Shown: one piece after another, positions 8,673 to 16,829 of the stretch
Layout of the letters: every line of letters starts with the position of its first letter
How positions within the stretch are numbered: the stretch's first letter is position 1
Source: Bacillus licheniformis DSM 13 = ATCC 14580
Lineage (GTDB): Bacteria > Bacillota > Bacilli > Bacillales > Bacillaceae
Reading direction: 5' to 3'
Length of the DNA: 64,000 nucleotides
Assembly: GCF_000011645.1 (NCBI RefSeq)
Contig: NC_006270.3
Span: 2,291,501-2,355,500 of the forward strand
Notes under the pieces: model-generated
The model's input: the letters and a program-made list of their open reading frames with translations, nothing else
The model's database searches: none
Told to the model about the DNA's origin: nothing
Made by a program: the position numbers and the translations under genes

Positions 8673-9083
8673 ATGTATTATTATGAACCGGCAAAGAAAG
8701 ATTATTGGGATTATGATTATGATCCTTACAAGAAGGATCACGACTATTGCAAAAAGGACTTTTACTATCATGAGCCTTGCAAGAAGAATTACTACTATCA
8801 CGAGCCTTGCAAAAAAGACTTCTATTACCATGAACCTTGCAAGAAGGATTACGATTATTGCAAAAAGGATTATGACTACCATGAGGATTACAAAAAAGAC
8901 TACGATTACCACAAGCCTTGCAAAAAGGATTACGATTACTGCAAAAAGGACTTCTACTACCATGAGCCTTGTAAAAAAGACTATGATTACCACAAGCCTT
9001 GCAAAAAAGACTGCTATTATGAGCCGCGCAAAAAATGCTATGATTCGTCTTATAAAAAGAAAAATGATTCATGGATTTATTAG
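8673..9083 (+). CDS. Tyr/Lys/Cys-rich repeat protein, probable spore coat protein (CotC-like)
   Basis: A 136-residue protein built almost wholly of 10-residue units of type YYHEPCKKDF and 7-residue units YDYCKKD. It contains 33 Tyr, 31 Lys and 11 Cys. Composition resembles the Tyr/Lys-rich outer coat proteins CotC and CotU of B. subtilis, which are cross-linked in the coat, but the regular Cys-Lys-Lys motif is different. A strong GGTGGAG site precedes the ATG. A CATANNNT element (CATATCCT, 8626-8633) fits a mother-cell sigma -10 but no good -35 is present. Stands alone on the plus strand. Coat location is inferred from composition. Confidence 0.72.
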   Translation: MYYYEPAKKDYWDYDYDPYKKDHDYCKKDFYYHEPCKKNYYYHEPCKKDFYYHEPCKKDYDYCKKDYDYHEDYKKDYDYHKPCKKDYDYCKKDFYYHEPCKKDYDYHKPCKKDCYYEPRKKCYDSSYKKKNDSWIY

Positions 9084-9173
9084 TGAGTCGATGTTTTGCC
9101 ATGCGCTTTTAAGGGGCTAACTCCGAGCGGGCGCGAATTCAATACGCCGTTCAGCGGTTCCGGCTATGGAAAG

Positions 9174-9205
9174 AAAAAAGGCTGCCGTTTTACATGGCAG
9201 CCTTT
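9174..9205 (-). terminator. terminator of ypsC
   Basis: AAAGGCTGCC-loop-GGCAGCCTTT with a T-run on the minus strand, six bases past the ypsC stop. Confidence 0.9.
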
Positions 9206-9210
9206 AAACT

Positions 9211-10362
9211 TCACTTTTCTTTGTTCGGTTTTGGCGGCCTTTTCCCCCAATACTGGTAATAGTCCGTCTTAATAAAACCGTTAAAGAGCTTCCGTTTTTT
9301 CGTTGCTTTTTTCCCGTAGCACTCTTCAAAACGCTCGTTTGATGTCAGCATGTAGACAGACCATGTATCAAGCTCGGCAAATGCTTTGCCCATATCCTTA
9401 TACATGGCTTCGACTGCTTTCTTTTCACCGAGGCGTTCCCCGTACGGCGGATTTCCGACAATTACGCCGTATTCCTCTTTCGTCCGAAAATCCTTTACCT
9501 GCATTTGCTTAAATTCGATGAAATCGGCGAGTCCAGCTTCCTCGGCGTTTGCCTTGGCGATTTCGATCATGCGATGATCCAGGTCATACCCCGAGATTGA
9601 AAGCGGCTGATCATAATTCGCTTTTTCTTCGACTTCCAGCCTCGCTTGATCCCACACTTCTTTACCGATCCATTCCCATCTTTCAGATGCAAAATCCCTG
9701 TTGAAACCCGGGGCGATATTTTGGCCGATCAAAGCGGCTTCGATCGGTATCGTACCCGAACCGCAAAACGGATCGACGAAAGGCCTGTCAGGCGTCCAAT
9801 TTGTCAATAGAATCAAAGCTGCAGCAAGGGTTTCTTTCAGCGGCGCTTCCCCTTGGCCGGTTCGATATCCCCGTTTATGAAGCCCGGCTCCGGATGAATC
9901 AAGCGTTATGACCGCTTTGTCTTTTAAAAGAGAGACTTCAATTTTGTATTCCGGCCCTGTTTCCTCAAGCCACTCGCCCTGTGTCTGATATTCTGATTTC
10001 AGCTTCTCGGCGATCGCTTTTTTGACGATGCGCTGGCAGTCCGGCACGCTTGCGAGCACTGATTTAACAGACTTTCCCGTCACGGGGAATGACGCGTGTT
10101 CAGGAAGATAGGCGCTCCAGTCGATCGCTTTTGTCTTCTCAAATAGCTCGTCAAAGGTCTTGGCTATAAATTCGGCAGCCTGCACTTTCACCCTGTCAGC
10201 GGTTCTCAGCCACAGATTGGCTCTGCAGATGGCGAGGGCATCGCCTTCAAACACGACTTTACCGTTGTCAACTGTACAATCATATCCAAGGTCGCGCACC
10301 TCTTTGGCGACGATCGCTTCAATTCCCATCGGCGCTGTTGCGATTAATGTATAGGTTTTCAT
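9211..10362 (-). CDS. ypsC: YpsC, RlmL-type 23S rRNA guanine-N2 methyltransferase
   Basis: A 383-residue protein with an N-terminal THUMP RNA-binding domain (about residues 45-155) and a C-terminal SAM-dependent methyltransferase domain. The latter shows VDPFCGSGTIPIEAAL for the SAM site and the N2-guanine methylation motif IVGNPPYGERLG. Homologous to the N-terminal half of E. coli RlmL (m2G2445), which is the expected activity. AGGTGATATA precedes the ATG. Transcribed downstream of rnpB but separated from it by a hairpin. Confidence 0.9.
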   Translation of the reverse strand: MKTYTLIATAPMGIEAIVAKEVRDLGYDCTVDNGKVVFEGDALAICRANLWLRTADRVKVQAAEFIAKTFDELFEKTKAIDWSAYLPEHASFPVTGKSVKSVLASVPDCQRIVKKAIAEKLKSEYQTQGEWLEETGPEYKIEVSLLKDKAVITLDSSGAGLHKRGYRTGQGEAPLKETLAAALILLTNWTPDRPFVDPFCGSGTIPIEAALIGQNIAPGFNRDFASERWEWIGKEVWDQARLEVEEKANYDQPLSISGYDLDHRMIEIAKANAEEAGLADFIEFKQMQVKDFRTKEEYGVIVGNPPYGERLGEKKAVEAMYKDMGKAFAELDTWSVYMLTSNERFEECYGKKATKKRKLFNGFIKTDYYQYWGKRPPKPNKEK

Positions 10363-10397
10363 TATATCACCTGTTTTTATGTATGTTTTTTACATGA

Positions 10398-10425
10398 TAA
10401 AAGCTCTCCTACCTGCGGAGAGCTT
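10398..10425 (-). terminator. terminator of rnpB
   Basis: AAGCTCTCC-loop-GGAGAGCTTTT on the minus strand, about 20 bp past the RNase P RNA 3' end. Confidence 0.75.
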
Positions 10426-10445
10426 ATACATTGTCATCATCATAA

Positions 10446-10851
10446 TAGTGTGTAACGTTCTGTAAGCCATGTTTTGTTCCGTCGTACTGCCGTCGGCTGC
10501 TAAGCCTCGTACTCGGGTGGTAATCATCTATCTACAGAGTCAACTCTGTCCTTCCTTCCGTTCATTTCCGTCCAGAAGGTTCCCCTACCAAAATTTGGGT
10601 TTCTCGCTCGAGGGGTTTACCGCGTTCCACTCTCACCATTTCTAGTGAGACTTCGTCACTGTGGCACTTTCAAGGATACTCAGCCATATCCATAAAGGAC
10701 GTAGGCTTTTTTCCTGCCGTCAGCCTTCTGCAAGGCTGCCCTAGCTTATGACTTCGCTAGGCACGAACACTACGGGCATCTCAGCACCGTGCGAGCATGG
10801 ACTTTCCTCTACAGATGTAAAATCTGCAGCGATTACCCGAACGTTAAGACA
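10446..10851 (-). ncRNA. rnpB: RNase P RNA (type B)
   Basis: About 406 nt, the catalytic RNA that trims tRNA 5' leaders. The minus strand reads GTCTTAACGTTCGGGTAATC at the 5' end, the universal P4 element GAGGAAAGTCC (10799-10809), and ends ACATGGCTTACAGAACGTTA, all as in B. subtilis rnpB. The low-GC Gram-positive type B core is recognisable throughout. Ends are estimated from the promoter position and from similarity; plus or minus a few bases. Confidence 0.96.
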
Positions 10852-10857
10852 TCCACT

Positions 10858-10886
10858 ATTATAGCTTAGTTTGTTCTAAAGGGCAA
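10858..10886 (-). promoter_or_regulatory. promoter of rnpB
   Basis: TTGCCC, 17-bp spacer, TATAAT on the minus strand; the predicted start falls seven bases downstream, exactly at the rnpB 5' end. Confidence 0.88.
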
Positions 10887-10896
10887 GCGGTTTTCA

Positions 10897-11193
10897 TCAA
10901 TCGTATAATTTGCTTCCAAATACATGTTTTTCCAAATTGGAAAGTCGTTTTAGAATATCAAAATTGGTCGTATTTGATTGAGCCGGCTGTCGCTTGTTGG
11001 CTTCTTCAAGCTGTTTTTTCAACTGCAGGTTTTCCTGCTGCAATTCTTCGATTTCCTGATGGAAGGCTTCATAGTCCTTAATAACCATGTCCAAGAATTT
11101 GTCAACGTCTTCCTGCTTGTAGCCTCTGACTCCTGTTTTGAATTCTTTTTCCAAAATTTCTTTAGCAGAAAGCTTCACTTTATCAGCAAGCAT
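10897..11193 (-). CDS. gpsB: GpsB, cell division/elongation coordinator
   Basis: A 98-residue DivIVA-family coiled-coil protein. The membrane-proximal N-terminal domain (LSAKEILEKEFKTGVRGYKQ) and the long heptad region (YEAFHQEIEELQQENLQLKKQLEE) are nearly identical to B. subtilis GpsB, which shuttles the synthase PBP1 (PonA, also in this window) between side wall and septum. The frame extends to a GTG at 11202, but that codon lies inside the TGAGGTG ribosome binding site, so MLADK at 11193 is the start. Confidence 0.96.
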   Translation of the reverse strand: MLADKVKLSAKEILEKEFKTGVRGYKQEDVDKFLDMVIKDYEAFHQEIEELQQENLQLKKQLEEANKRQPAQSNTTNFDILKRLSNLEKHVFGSKLYD

Positions 11194-11222
11194 CTTTTTC
11201 ACCTCATATCGTGAATCATCAT

Positions 11223-11250
11223 CTTATATTTTTTCAGAAAACGTGTGCAA
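11223..11250 (-). promoter_or_regulatory. probable promoter of gpsB
   Basis: TTGCAC, 16-bp spacer, TATAAG on the minus strand between ypsA and gpsB. Confidence 0.5.
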
Positions 11251-11273
11251 TGTCAAATTTTCTCTTGCACTTT

Positions 11274-11825
11274 TTACTCTTCGTAAAAGCTGCATTCTTC
11301 AACAGTGACTCTCAAGTCATCCATCGTAATCGTGTAGATCGGAAAATCGCGTTTTTCCTGAGCCTTTTTTGCTTCATTCAGCATATACACAGGCGAGCCT
11401 TCGATTTCTTCATCGTACAGAATCAATAAGCCATCCGCCTTTTCGATGAAGAACCGGTTTTTTTGTTTGAATTGCACCGGGCTTTCGTACGGCCTGTGTG
11501 TCAAGCTTTCAGTGAAATCGCTGGCTGCGAGCACGGCTTCATACTGCTCTTGATTTTTCTCGCTCCACTTCTTTTCCTGTTCCAAAAACGGAGTGATGAC
11601 CGCCACTTTCAAGTCGGGAAATTCTTCCTGCAGCGAAAACGCGACTTCCGCCGCCCATAGTTCAGTCCCGAGCTGGCCCGAGATAAGGACCCATTCCAGG
11701 CCTTCCTCAAGGAGAGCGATCATCCGGTTTTCAAGCGCTTTTTTTATGTAGAACAGGGCCTTGTCATCGTGTTTGAAAATCCCGAGTTCAAACGGCTTGT
11801 ACCCTGTAACGGCCAATACTTTCAT
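11274..11825 (-). CDS. ypsA: YpsA, SLOG-domain protein
   Basis: A 183-residue protein of the YspA/SLOG nucleotide-binding superfamily (DUF1273), with a Rossmann-like start MKVLAVTGYKPFELG and a glycine-containing loop LISGQLGTELWAAE. In B. subtilis and S. aureus YpsA overproduction perturbs cell division; its ligand is not known. The gene neighbours gpsB, in keeping with a division link. GTG at 11834 overlaps the AGGTGAT ribosome binding site, so the ATG at 11825 is chosen. Confidence 0.9.
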   Translation of the reverse strand: MKVLAVTGYKPFELGIFKHDDKALFYIKKALENRMIALLEEGLEWVLISGQLGTELWAAEVAFSLQEEFPDLKVAVITPFLEQEKKWSEKNQEQYEAVLAASDFTESLTHRPYESPVQFKQKNRFFIEKADGLLILYDEEIEGSPVYMLNEAKKAQEKRDFPIYTITMDDLRVTVEECSFYEE

Positions 11826-11838
11826 TATGATCACCTGC

Positions 11839-11872
11839 TAAAAAATGGGGCCGTATTCCGCCCCATTTTTTT
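11839..11872. terminator. terminator between cotD and ypsA
   Basis: AAAAAATGGGGC-loop-GCCCCATTTTTT symmetrical hairpin downstream of cotD and just upstream of the ypsA ribosome binding site. Confidence 0.85.
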
Positions 11873-11940
11873 AAAAATATTCTGTTAGTCACGTTCAATC
11901 CGGCGCTCGTTCATCCTGACAAAACTTCCGAAAAACCTTT

Positions 11941-12210
11941 TTAGTAAGGCCCCATGCCCATTCCAGGTCCCGGCATCCCTCCAGGCCCAGGCATCATTCC
12001 TGCTCCAGGGCTCACGAAGTGCTGATGTGACGCCTTGTTGACAGCTGATTGAGTTTGCGGGTAGTAATGAACATGCTGAAAATGCTGATGGTTGACATTC
12101 GTTGTGTGCTGCGGGTGAATGTGCGGTACGACGGTTTTGCTGTGCGTATGGTTGTAGCAGCATTGAGTAGGATGAACAATCGGCGCCATTACATGCGGTT
12201 TACAGTGCAT
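11941..12210 (-). CDS. cotD: CotD, inner spore coat protein
   Basis: An 89-residue His-rich coat protein. The first 66 residues match B. subtilis CotD closely (MHCKPHVMAPIVHPTQCC, TNVNHQHFQHVHYYPQT). The C-terminus differs: instead of a short Cys-Cys tail there is a Gly/Pro/Met-rich tail (SPGAGMMPGPGGMPGPGMG). A GGGG ribosome binding site and a well-matched SigK promoter precede it, so expression should be late in the mother cell. Confidence 0.94.
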   Translation of the reverse strand: MHCKPHVMAPIVHPTQCCYNHTHSKTVVPHIHPQHTTNVNHQHFQHVHYYPQTQSAVNKASHQHFVSPGAGMMPGPGGMPGPGMGMGPY

Positions 12211-12247
12211 GAAAATTCCCCTTTCTTTAAGCTTCTATATACACTAT

Positions 12248-12275
12248 TAAACTATGAAGCAGGGGGTAAACATGT
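12248..12275 (-). promoter_or_regulatory. SigK-type promoter of cotD
   Basis: AC, 17-bp spacer, CATAGTTTA on the minus strand: an exact match to the AC-N17-CATANNNTA consensus for SigK RNA polymerase, 38 bp before the cotD start. Confidence 0.82.
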
Positions 12276-12294
12276 ACTAATATAAAAACCTATT

Positions 12295-12390
12295 TTAAAA
12301 GTAAGCCATAAAGCTTTCCTTGAAATTCGTCATGATCAATACGATAAACAATACGACGACAAAAAACAGATAAAACAGCCCCTTATACAT
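12295..12390 (-). CDS. candidate 31-residue single-pass membrane peptide
   Basis: ATG-initiated frame between cotD and yprB encoding MYKGLFYLFFVVVLFIVLIM then TNFKESFMAYF. Residues 5-20 form an uninterrupted hydrophobic segment with Lys3 on one side and TNFKES on the other, typical of a small membrane peptide. GGGAG lies seven bases upstream of the ATG, and a SigA-type promoter (12422-12450) lies upstream of that. The frame ends before the cotD promoter. I do not recognise the family; partner and function are unknown. Confidence 0.6.
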   Translation of the reverse strand: MYKGLFYLFFVVVLFIVLIMTNFKESFMAYF

Positions 12391-12421
12391 ATCGACGCTC
12401 CCTTCAAACGATTCTAACGCT

Positions 12422-12450
12422 ATTTTACAAGAAGCGATCGGTTTCTACAA
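12422..12450 (-). promoter_or_regulatory. promoter of the small membrane peptide gene
   Basis: TTGTAG, 17-bp spacer, TAAAAT on the minus strand, immediately after the yprB stop codon and 32 bp before the peptide ATG. Confidence 0.55.
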
Positions 12451-12451
12451 T

Positions 12452-13765
12452 TCATAACGTGCTTGAAATGTTTGGCTTTCGAAGATCGTCGTTTTCTGCG
12501 CTTGCCCGGGGAATATTTCGTCCGTATTTCCTTTCCAGCCGCTCGCGCCTTCTCAAGAGGCCGGCCATTTCTTTTTCGGTCAGCTCAAACTTTTGTGAAC
12601 CGTGCTGCTCCAGCAGGTTTTCCGCTACCTCAAGAGCGGCCCGAATATCCCGCTTTCGATGTTCAAAGTATTTGGCAAGTTCGATGCCTGCGCGCCAGGC
12701 GGTTTTTCCGTCTTCTCCATTTTGGAGCTTCAGCCAAAGGGCTGCGGCTTCTTTTAGCATGCCTTGTTTTTTATACTGCATGGATAAATCGAATGATGCG
12801 CGTTCAGAATGTTCAAAAGGTTTTTTTTCAAGCTCTTGCAATTGCGCTGTCGCAAGCTCTGTCTCCCGGTTGGCGAGGAGCCATTTTGCCATCGCGTACT
12901 TTTCGTTTGCTTCCGCTGTCTGCTCCGGAGTGAGGATTTTCTTCGATAAATGGATGTAAAGAGTGATTAAAGAAAGCACGTCAAGCTCATTATGGCGCAA
13001 AACGCCTTCAATGATTTCCGGCCGTTCCTCCTTTAAAAAATGAAAATACATCATCGGCGCCAGATAGCCCGGCGTATCTTCAGTTCTTACAACGCCCAGC
13101 TCTTCCTTTTCCACCGTCCCTAAGGAAACGCGGTCAAATTTATGCTTCCAAAGGCGGCGGGATCCGTGCAGCAGGTCAAAGTGGCCGAAATCCGGAAGCT
13201 TTGGGACCCTGTCGCGGATCAGCGTGTGCCTCGTTTTCACCTGGGGCCAGTCGAACGCTTTGCCGTTATAGGTGACAAGAGACTGAATATCGACTTCACT
13301 CAGAAAGCTGTGATAGAGGGCGGCTTCGTACCCCGGCTTTGGCAGCAGATGCTGTTTGACGACTACGCGGTCGTCATACACCCTTGCATGGCCGAGCAAA
13401 AAGATCGCATTGCCGGCCCCGCCTCCGAGACCGGTCGTTTCCGTATCAAAGAAGAAGAGCTGGCTCGGTGTGTACCCTTTGCTTGAAAGCGAATGGGAAA
13501 CGGCGCTGTTGTTCCATCGCCTAACCGTCTCATGCAGCTCAGAAAACGCGTAATGACCATGAACATGAGTCAACGGGTAAACGACTTCCCTGATCAGGCA
13601 ATAGCATTCCTCAAACACATATGGTTTAACACCGAGTTCGGCCCATTCTTTTTCAAAACTGACGGACAAGGAAGTCAGCTTATCTGCGGGAGGTTCCGTT
13701 TTTTCTTCTTTCGCTTGATTTCCCAGGTGATGCTTATAGCGATTAAGTTTTCGTTTTAAAGACAT
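12452..13765 (-). CDS. mrfB: MrfB/YprB, RNase H-like 3'-5' exonuclease
   Basis: A 437-residue protein with a DEDD exonuclease domain (FFDTETTGLGGGAGNAIFLLG, then SLVTYNGKAFDWPQ and HNELDVLSL) and a C-terminal TPR-like helical region. In B. subtilis YprB (MrfB) works with the helicase MrfA to repair mitomycin C adducts independently of UvrABC. The ATG at 13765 lies 5 bp past the mrfA stop with GGAAAGG upstream; the longer frame to 13852 would overlap mrfA and is rejected. Confidence 0.9.
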   Translation of the reverse strand: MSLKRKLNRYKHHLGNQAKEEKTEPPADKLTSLSVSFEKEWAELGVKPYVFEECYCLIREVVYPLTHVHGHYAFSELHETVRRWNNSAVSHSLSSKGYTPSQLFFFDTETTGLGGGAGNAIFLLGHARVYDDRVVVKQHLLPKPGYEAALYHSFLSEVDIQSLVTYNGKAFDWPQVKTRHTLIRDRVPKLPDFGHFDLLHGSRRLWKHKFDRVSLGTVEKEELGVVRTEDTPGYLAPMMYFHFLKEERPEIIEGVLRHNELDVLSLITLYIHLSKKILTPEQTAEANEKYAMAKWLLANRETELATAQLQELEKKPFEHSERASFDLSMQYKKQGMLKEAAALWLKLQNGEDGKTAWRAGIELAKYFEHRKRDIRAALEVAENLLEQHGSQKFELTEKEMAGLLRRRERLERKYGRNIPRASAENDDLRKPNISSTL

Positions 13766-13770
13766 TCCGC

Positions 13771-16038
13771 TCAACCTTTCCAGCCTTTTAAAAGGCGCAG
13801 AGCATTGTTTTTTGTCTGATCGCCGCCGCTCACTCCTATGCAGGAAGGGCATCCTGACTCACACGGACATCTTGAAATCAGCCGATGCGCTTCACTGATG
13901 ATCTCGGGCATTTGTTCATACACTTTTTGTGAAAGACCCACTCCGCCGGGATAGCGATCATACAAAAAGATCGTCGGCTTTTCGTTATGAACGGCTTTGA
14001 TTTGCGGAAAAACATGCAGATCAGATGGATCGCACATCACTTTTAAGGCGGCTACATGCCCAAGAACGTTTGCAGTCCCAAGCAAAGCCTCTTCCAATTT
14101 GATGTCATTCCAATTTTGCCGCTCACTATCGTTCACCTGCACCCAAGCCGCATTGGTATGCAGCTCCTCTTCAGGCAGATGAATCGGTCCTGAACCGATA
14201 TTTTCATGCGTCTCAAATTTTATTTTCTTAAAAATCGTCGCTTTTGCCTGAACGGTCACATCCCCAAAACCGAACGCTGCGGTTTCCGTCTTTTTCTCCT
14301 TGTCAACCTCGAGAACTCTCAGCAAGACGGCAAGATTGGCATCGGTATAGTAATCAACTTGAACCTCGCGGACAAACGCCTTTTTCTCCTCCCAGTCAAG
14401 CTTTTCCACCTGGTATTGGATGCCTTGATGCAAATAAATGGCTTCATCGTGAAGAAGCGTCATGGCGCTGAACCTGTCCATTTCCCCGATTACTTTCGCC
14501 TTCTCGCGTCTTGACTGATCAATAATCACAACATTTTCCTGAGAAGCCGATCTTAAGCTGATGCCGTGCGCGGGAAAAGCGTCATTCATCCAGTGGTACG
14601 TATTCCCGGTTAAGTGGAGGACCCTTTCTTCTGCCAAGTAGTCAAGAATATCCTCAATTTCGATACCGCCGAATGTGTCCGTTCTTTTGAATGGCAGTTC
14701 AAAGGCCGCGCATTTGATATGATCGACGAGAATGACCAGGTTGTCCGGGTTAATGACGGCAGTCTCGGGATTTTGTTTAAAGAAATAGTCCGGATTCTGT
14801 ACGATGTACTGATCGAGCGGGGCGGAACTTGCCACCATGACAATCAGCGCTTCGTTGTGCCTTCTTCCGGCGCGGCCGGCCTGCTGCCAGGCGCTTGAGA
14901 TCGTTCCAGGATAACCGGTCATGATGCATGTCTGCAGCTGTCCGATGTCAACGCCCAGTTCGAGTGCATTCGTGCTGACAACGCCTTTGATGTCCCCGCT
15001 GCGAAGGCCTTTTTCAATGACGCGCCGCTCGTTCGGCAGATAGCCGCCCCTGTACCCCTGAATCGAATGCGGGCCGACAATCGGCTTCATCACTTCCTGC
15101 AAGTATGTCAATATAATTTCCACCCGAACTCTGCTTCTTGCAAACACAATCGTCTGAATGCCGTTTTTTAGAAATTCGGATGCGAGCTTTCTCACTTCAA
15201 GGGTCGCGCTTTTTCTGATGTTAAGGGAACGGTTGACCATCGGCGGGTTGTAAAATAAGAAGTGCTTTCTTCCCGACGGGGCGCCGTTGTTTGAAATCAG
15301 GTGCATCGGCTGCCCCGTGAGCGTCTCAGCGAGCTCCAATGGATTGGCGATCGTCGCGGATGTACAGATAAACTGCGGCTTGCTTCCATAAAATTCAGCA
15401 ATCCGCATCAGCCGTCTGATGACATTGGCTACATGGCTGCCAAAGACTCCCCTGTATACGTGAAGCTCATCGATGACGATGTATTTCAGATTTTCAAACA
15501 ATGACACCCATTTTGTATGGTGAGGCAAGATCGCCGAATGCAGCATATCTGGATTTGTAATCACGATATGGCCCGCTTTTCTGACTTTCTGCCTGATCGA
15601 AGGCGACGTATCTCCGTCATATGTATAACAGTTGATCGACGCACCGATTTCATCGATTAATTCATTCAGTTCGCTTTTTTGGTCCTGCGACAATGCTTTA
15701 GTAGGAAAAAGGTATAAGCTGCGCGCATCTTGGTCTTCTGTGATCCTCTGAATGACGGGCAGATTGTAGCAAAGCGTCTTCCCAGATGCCGTCGGCGTCA
15801 CAAGCGTCACGTTTTTGCCGGCGGCGCTGTGCAGAAATGCGTCGGCCTGATGGGAATACAGCTTTTCTATCCCTCTTTGCTGTAAAGCATGCACGATTCT
15901 CTTATCTAAACCTTCAGGAAAATCGCGGTAATCCGCTTCTTTTCCCTCGATTGTATGCCAATGAACAATTTGCCTGCTGAAAGCTTGGTCTTCTTTCAGA
16001 AGCTGAATCATATCTGTCAAATTTCGTTTTTGAAACAA
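13771..16038 (-). CDS. mrfA: MrfA/YprA, DUF1998 family ATP-dependent DNA helicase
   Basis: About 755 residues. Walker A TPTASGKT, Walker B DELH (IVIDELHVYRG), motif VI QQAGRAGRR, and the C-terminal four-cysteine zinc module CPCESGCPSC characteristic of the MrfA/Hrq1 group. Acts with MrfB in mitomycin adduct repair in B. subtilis. Two starts are possible: GTG at 16047, embedded in the GGGAGAGGTG ribosome binding site, or TTG at 16038 at proper spacing; the latter is preferred. Overlapping operon with mrfB (5-bp gap). Confidence 0.92.
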   Translation of the reverse strand: MFQKRNLTDMIQLLKEDQAFSRQIVHWHTIEGKEADYRDFPEGLDKRIVHALQQRGIEKLYSHQADAFLHSAAGKNVTLVTPTASGKTLCYNLPVIQRITEDQDARSLYLFPTKALSQDQKSELNELIDEIGASINCYTYDGDTSPSIRQKVRKAGHIVITNPDMLHSAILPHHTKWVSLFENLKYIVIDELHVYRGVFGSHVANVIRRLMRIAEFYGSKPQFICTSATIANPLELAETLTGQPMHLISNNGAPSGRKHFLFYNPPMVNRSLNIRKSATLEVRKLASEFLKNGIQTIVFARSRVRVEIILTYLQEVMKPIVGPHSIQGYRGGYLPNERRVIEKGLRSGDIKGVVSTNALELGVDIGQLQTCIMTGYPGTISSAWQQAGRAGRRHNEALIVMVASSAPLDQYIVQNPDYFFKQNPETAVINPDNLVILVDHIKCAAFELPFKRTDTFGGIEIEDILDYLAEERVLHLTGNTYHWMNDAFPAHGISLRSASQENVVIIDQSRREKAKVIGEMDRFSAMTLLHDEAIYLHQGIQYQVEKLDWEEKKAFVREVQVDYYTDANLAVLLRVLEVDKEKKTETAAFGFGDVTVQAKATIFKKIKFETHENIGSGPIHLPEEELHTNAAWVQVNDSERQNWNDIKLEEALLGTANVLGHVAALKVMCDPSDLHVFPQIKAVHNEKPTIFLYDRYPGGVGLSQKVYEQMPEIISEAHRLISRCPCESGCPSCIGVSGGDQTKNNALRLLKGWKG

Positions 16039-16109
16039 CGCTGTCACCTCTCCCTTCTATTTTAGCGAATGTCCGTTCGTTCTGAAAGAGGTGATTTCCT
16101 GACAAAATG

Positions 16110-16139
16110 AAAAAGCAGAGAAGCGCTCTCTGCTTTTTT
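16110..16139 (-). terminator. terminator of ypqE
   Basis: AAAAAAGCAGAGA-loop-TCTCTGCTTTTT hairpin just past the ypqE stop codon. Confidence 0.88.
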
Positions 16140-16147
16140 CTTTTACT

Positions 16148-16654
16148 TTACTTTACTTTAAGCTCCATGAGCTTTGTCTCGCTTTTTTTCGCTGCTGCCT
16201 CTTCATGTTTTGTGACGCGTTCCAACACATCGCCGTTCATAATGACGATCGGCGTAATTGTGCTGCTCGCTTTTTCCTTGATCAGTTCCAAATCGCATGT
16301 TATTAAAGGATCGCCGACTTTTACTTTGTCTCCTTCTTTGACATGGGCTGTGAAACCTTCGCCTTCCATTGCTACGGTTTCCAGACCGATGTGAATCAAG
16401 AGCTCCACGCCGGACAATGAACGAATGCCTATGGCGTGTTTTGTGTGGAACAGCTGGATCACTTCCCCGTCGACAGGCGATACGATCTCGCCCGCGGAAG
16501 GCTCGACAGCCATTCCGTCACCCATCATCTTTTGAGAGAAAACGGGGTCAGGAACTTTTGAAAGTTCCAAAACTTGTCCGTCAACCGGTGAAAAAACGGT
16601 TTCTTCTTTCACTTCATCTTGTTTTTGACCAATACCGAATAATTTTTTCAGCAA
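16148..16654 (-). CDS. ypqE: YpqE, glucose-type PTS EIIA domain protein
   Basis: A 168-residue free-standing IIA(Glc)-like domain. The phosphorylatable histidine lies in LLIHIGLETV and the second active-site histidine in FHTKHAIGIRS. It would take phosphate from HPr and pass it to an IIB domain elsewhere. No IIBC gene is adjacent; it is a single gene with its own terminator. In B. subtilis YpqE is an orphan IIA able to serve IIA-less permeases. Confidence 0.93.
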   Translation of the reverse strand: MLKKLFGIGQKQDEVKEETVFSPVDGQVLELSKVPDPVFSQKMMGDGMAVEPSAGEIVSPVDGEVIQLFHTKHAIGIRSLSGVELLIHIGLETVAMEGEGFTAHVKEGDKVKVGDPLITCDLELIKEKASSTITPIVIMNGDVLERVTKHEEAAAKKSETKLMELKVK

Positions 16655-16829
16655 TACAGTGGGCTCCTTTCAAAACGCCTCTTTATGATGGCTATTAAAA
16701 GAGGAACAGGTTAAATACCAAATCGTTGGATTCCCCACTATTTAACCACACTTTCAAATTCCCATCAATGAATAACCATATGAAGAGCCCCTGCATAAGC
16801 TGAAAATAAAAAATCGAGGGTGATGAAGA

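Noticed and set aside
8673..9083. Tandem DNA repeats as a possible CRISPR or minisatellite
   Set aside because: Units are short, in frame and without spacers; they are explained by the protein repeat.
8649..9102. Overlapping frames on both strands across the Tyr/Lys repeat gene
   Set aside because: Open only because the repeat has a biased codon pattern; the chosen frame alone has a ribosome binding site and coat-like composition.
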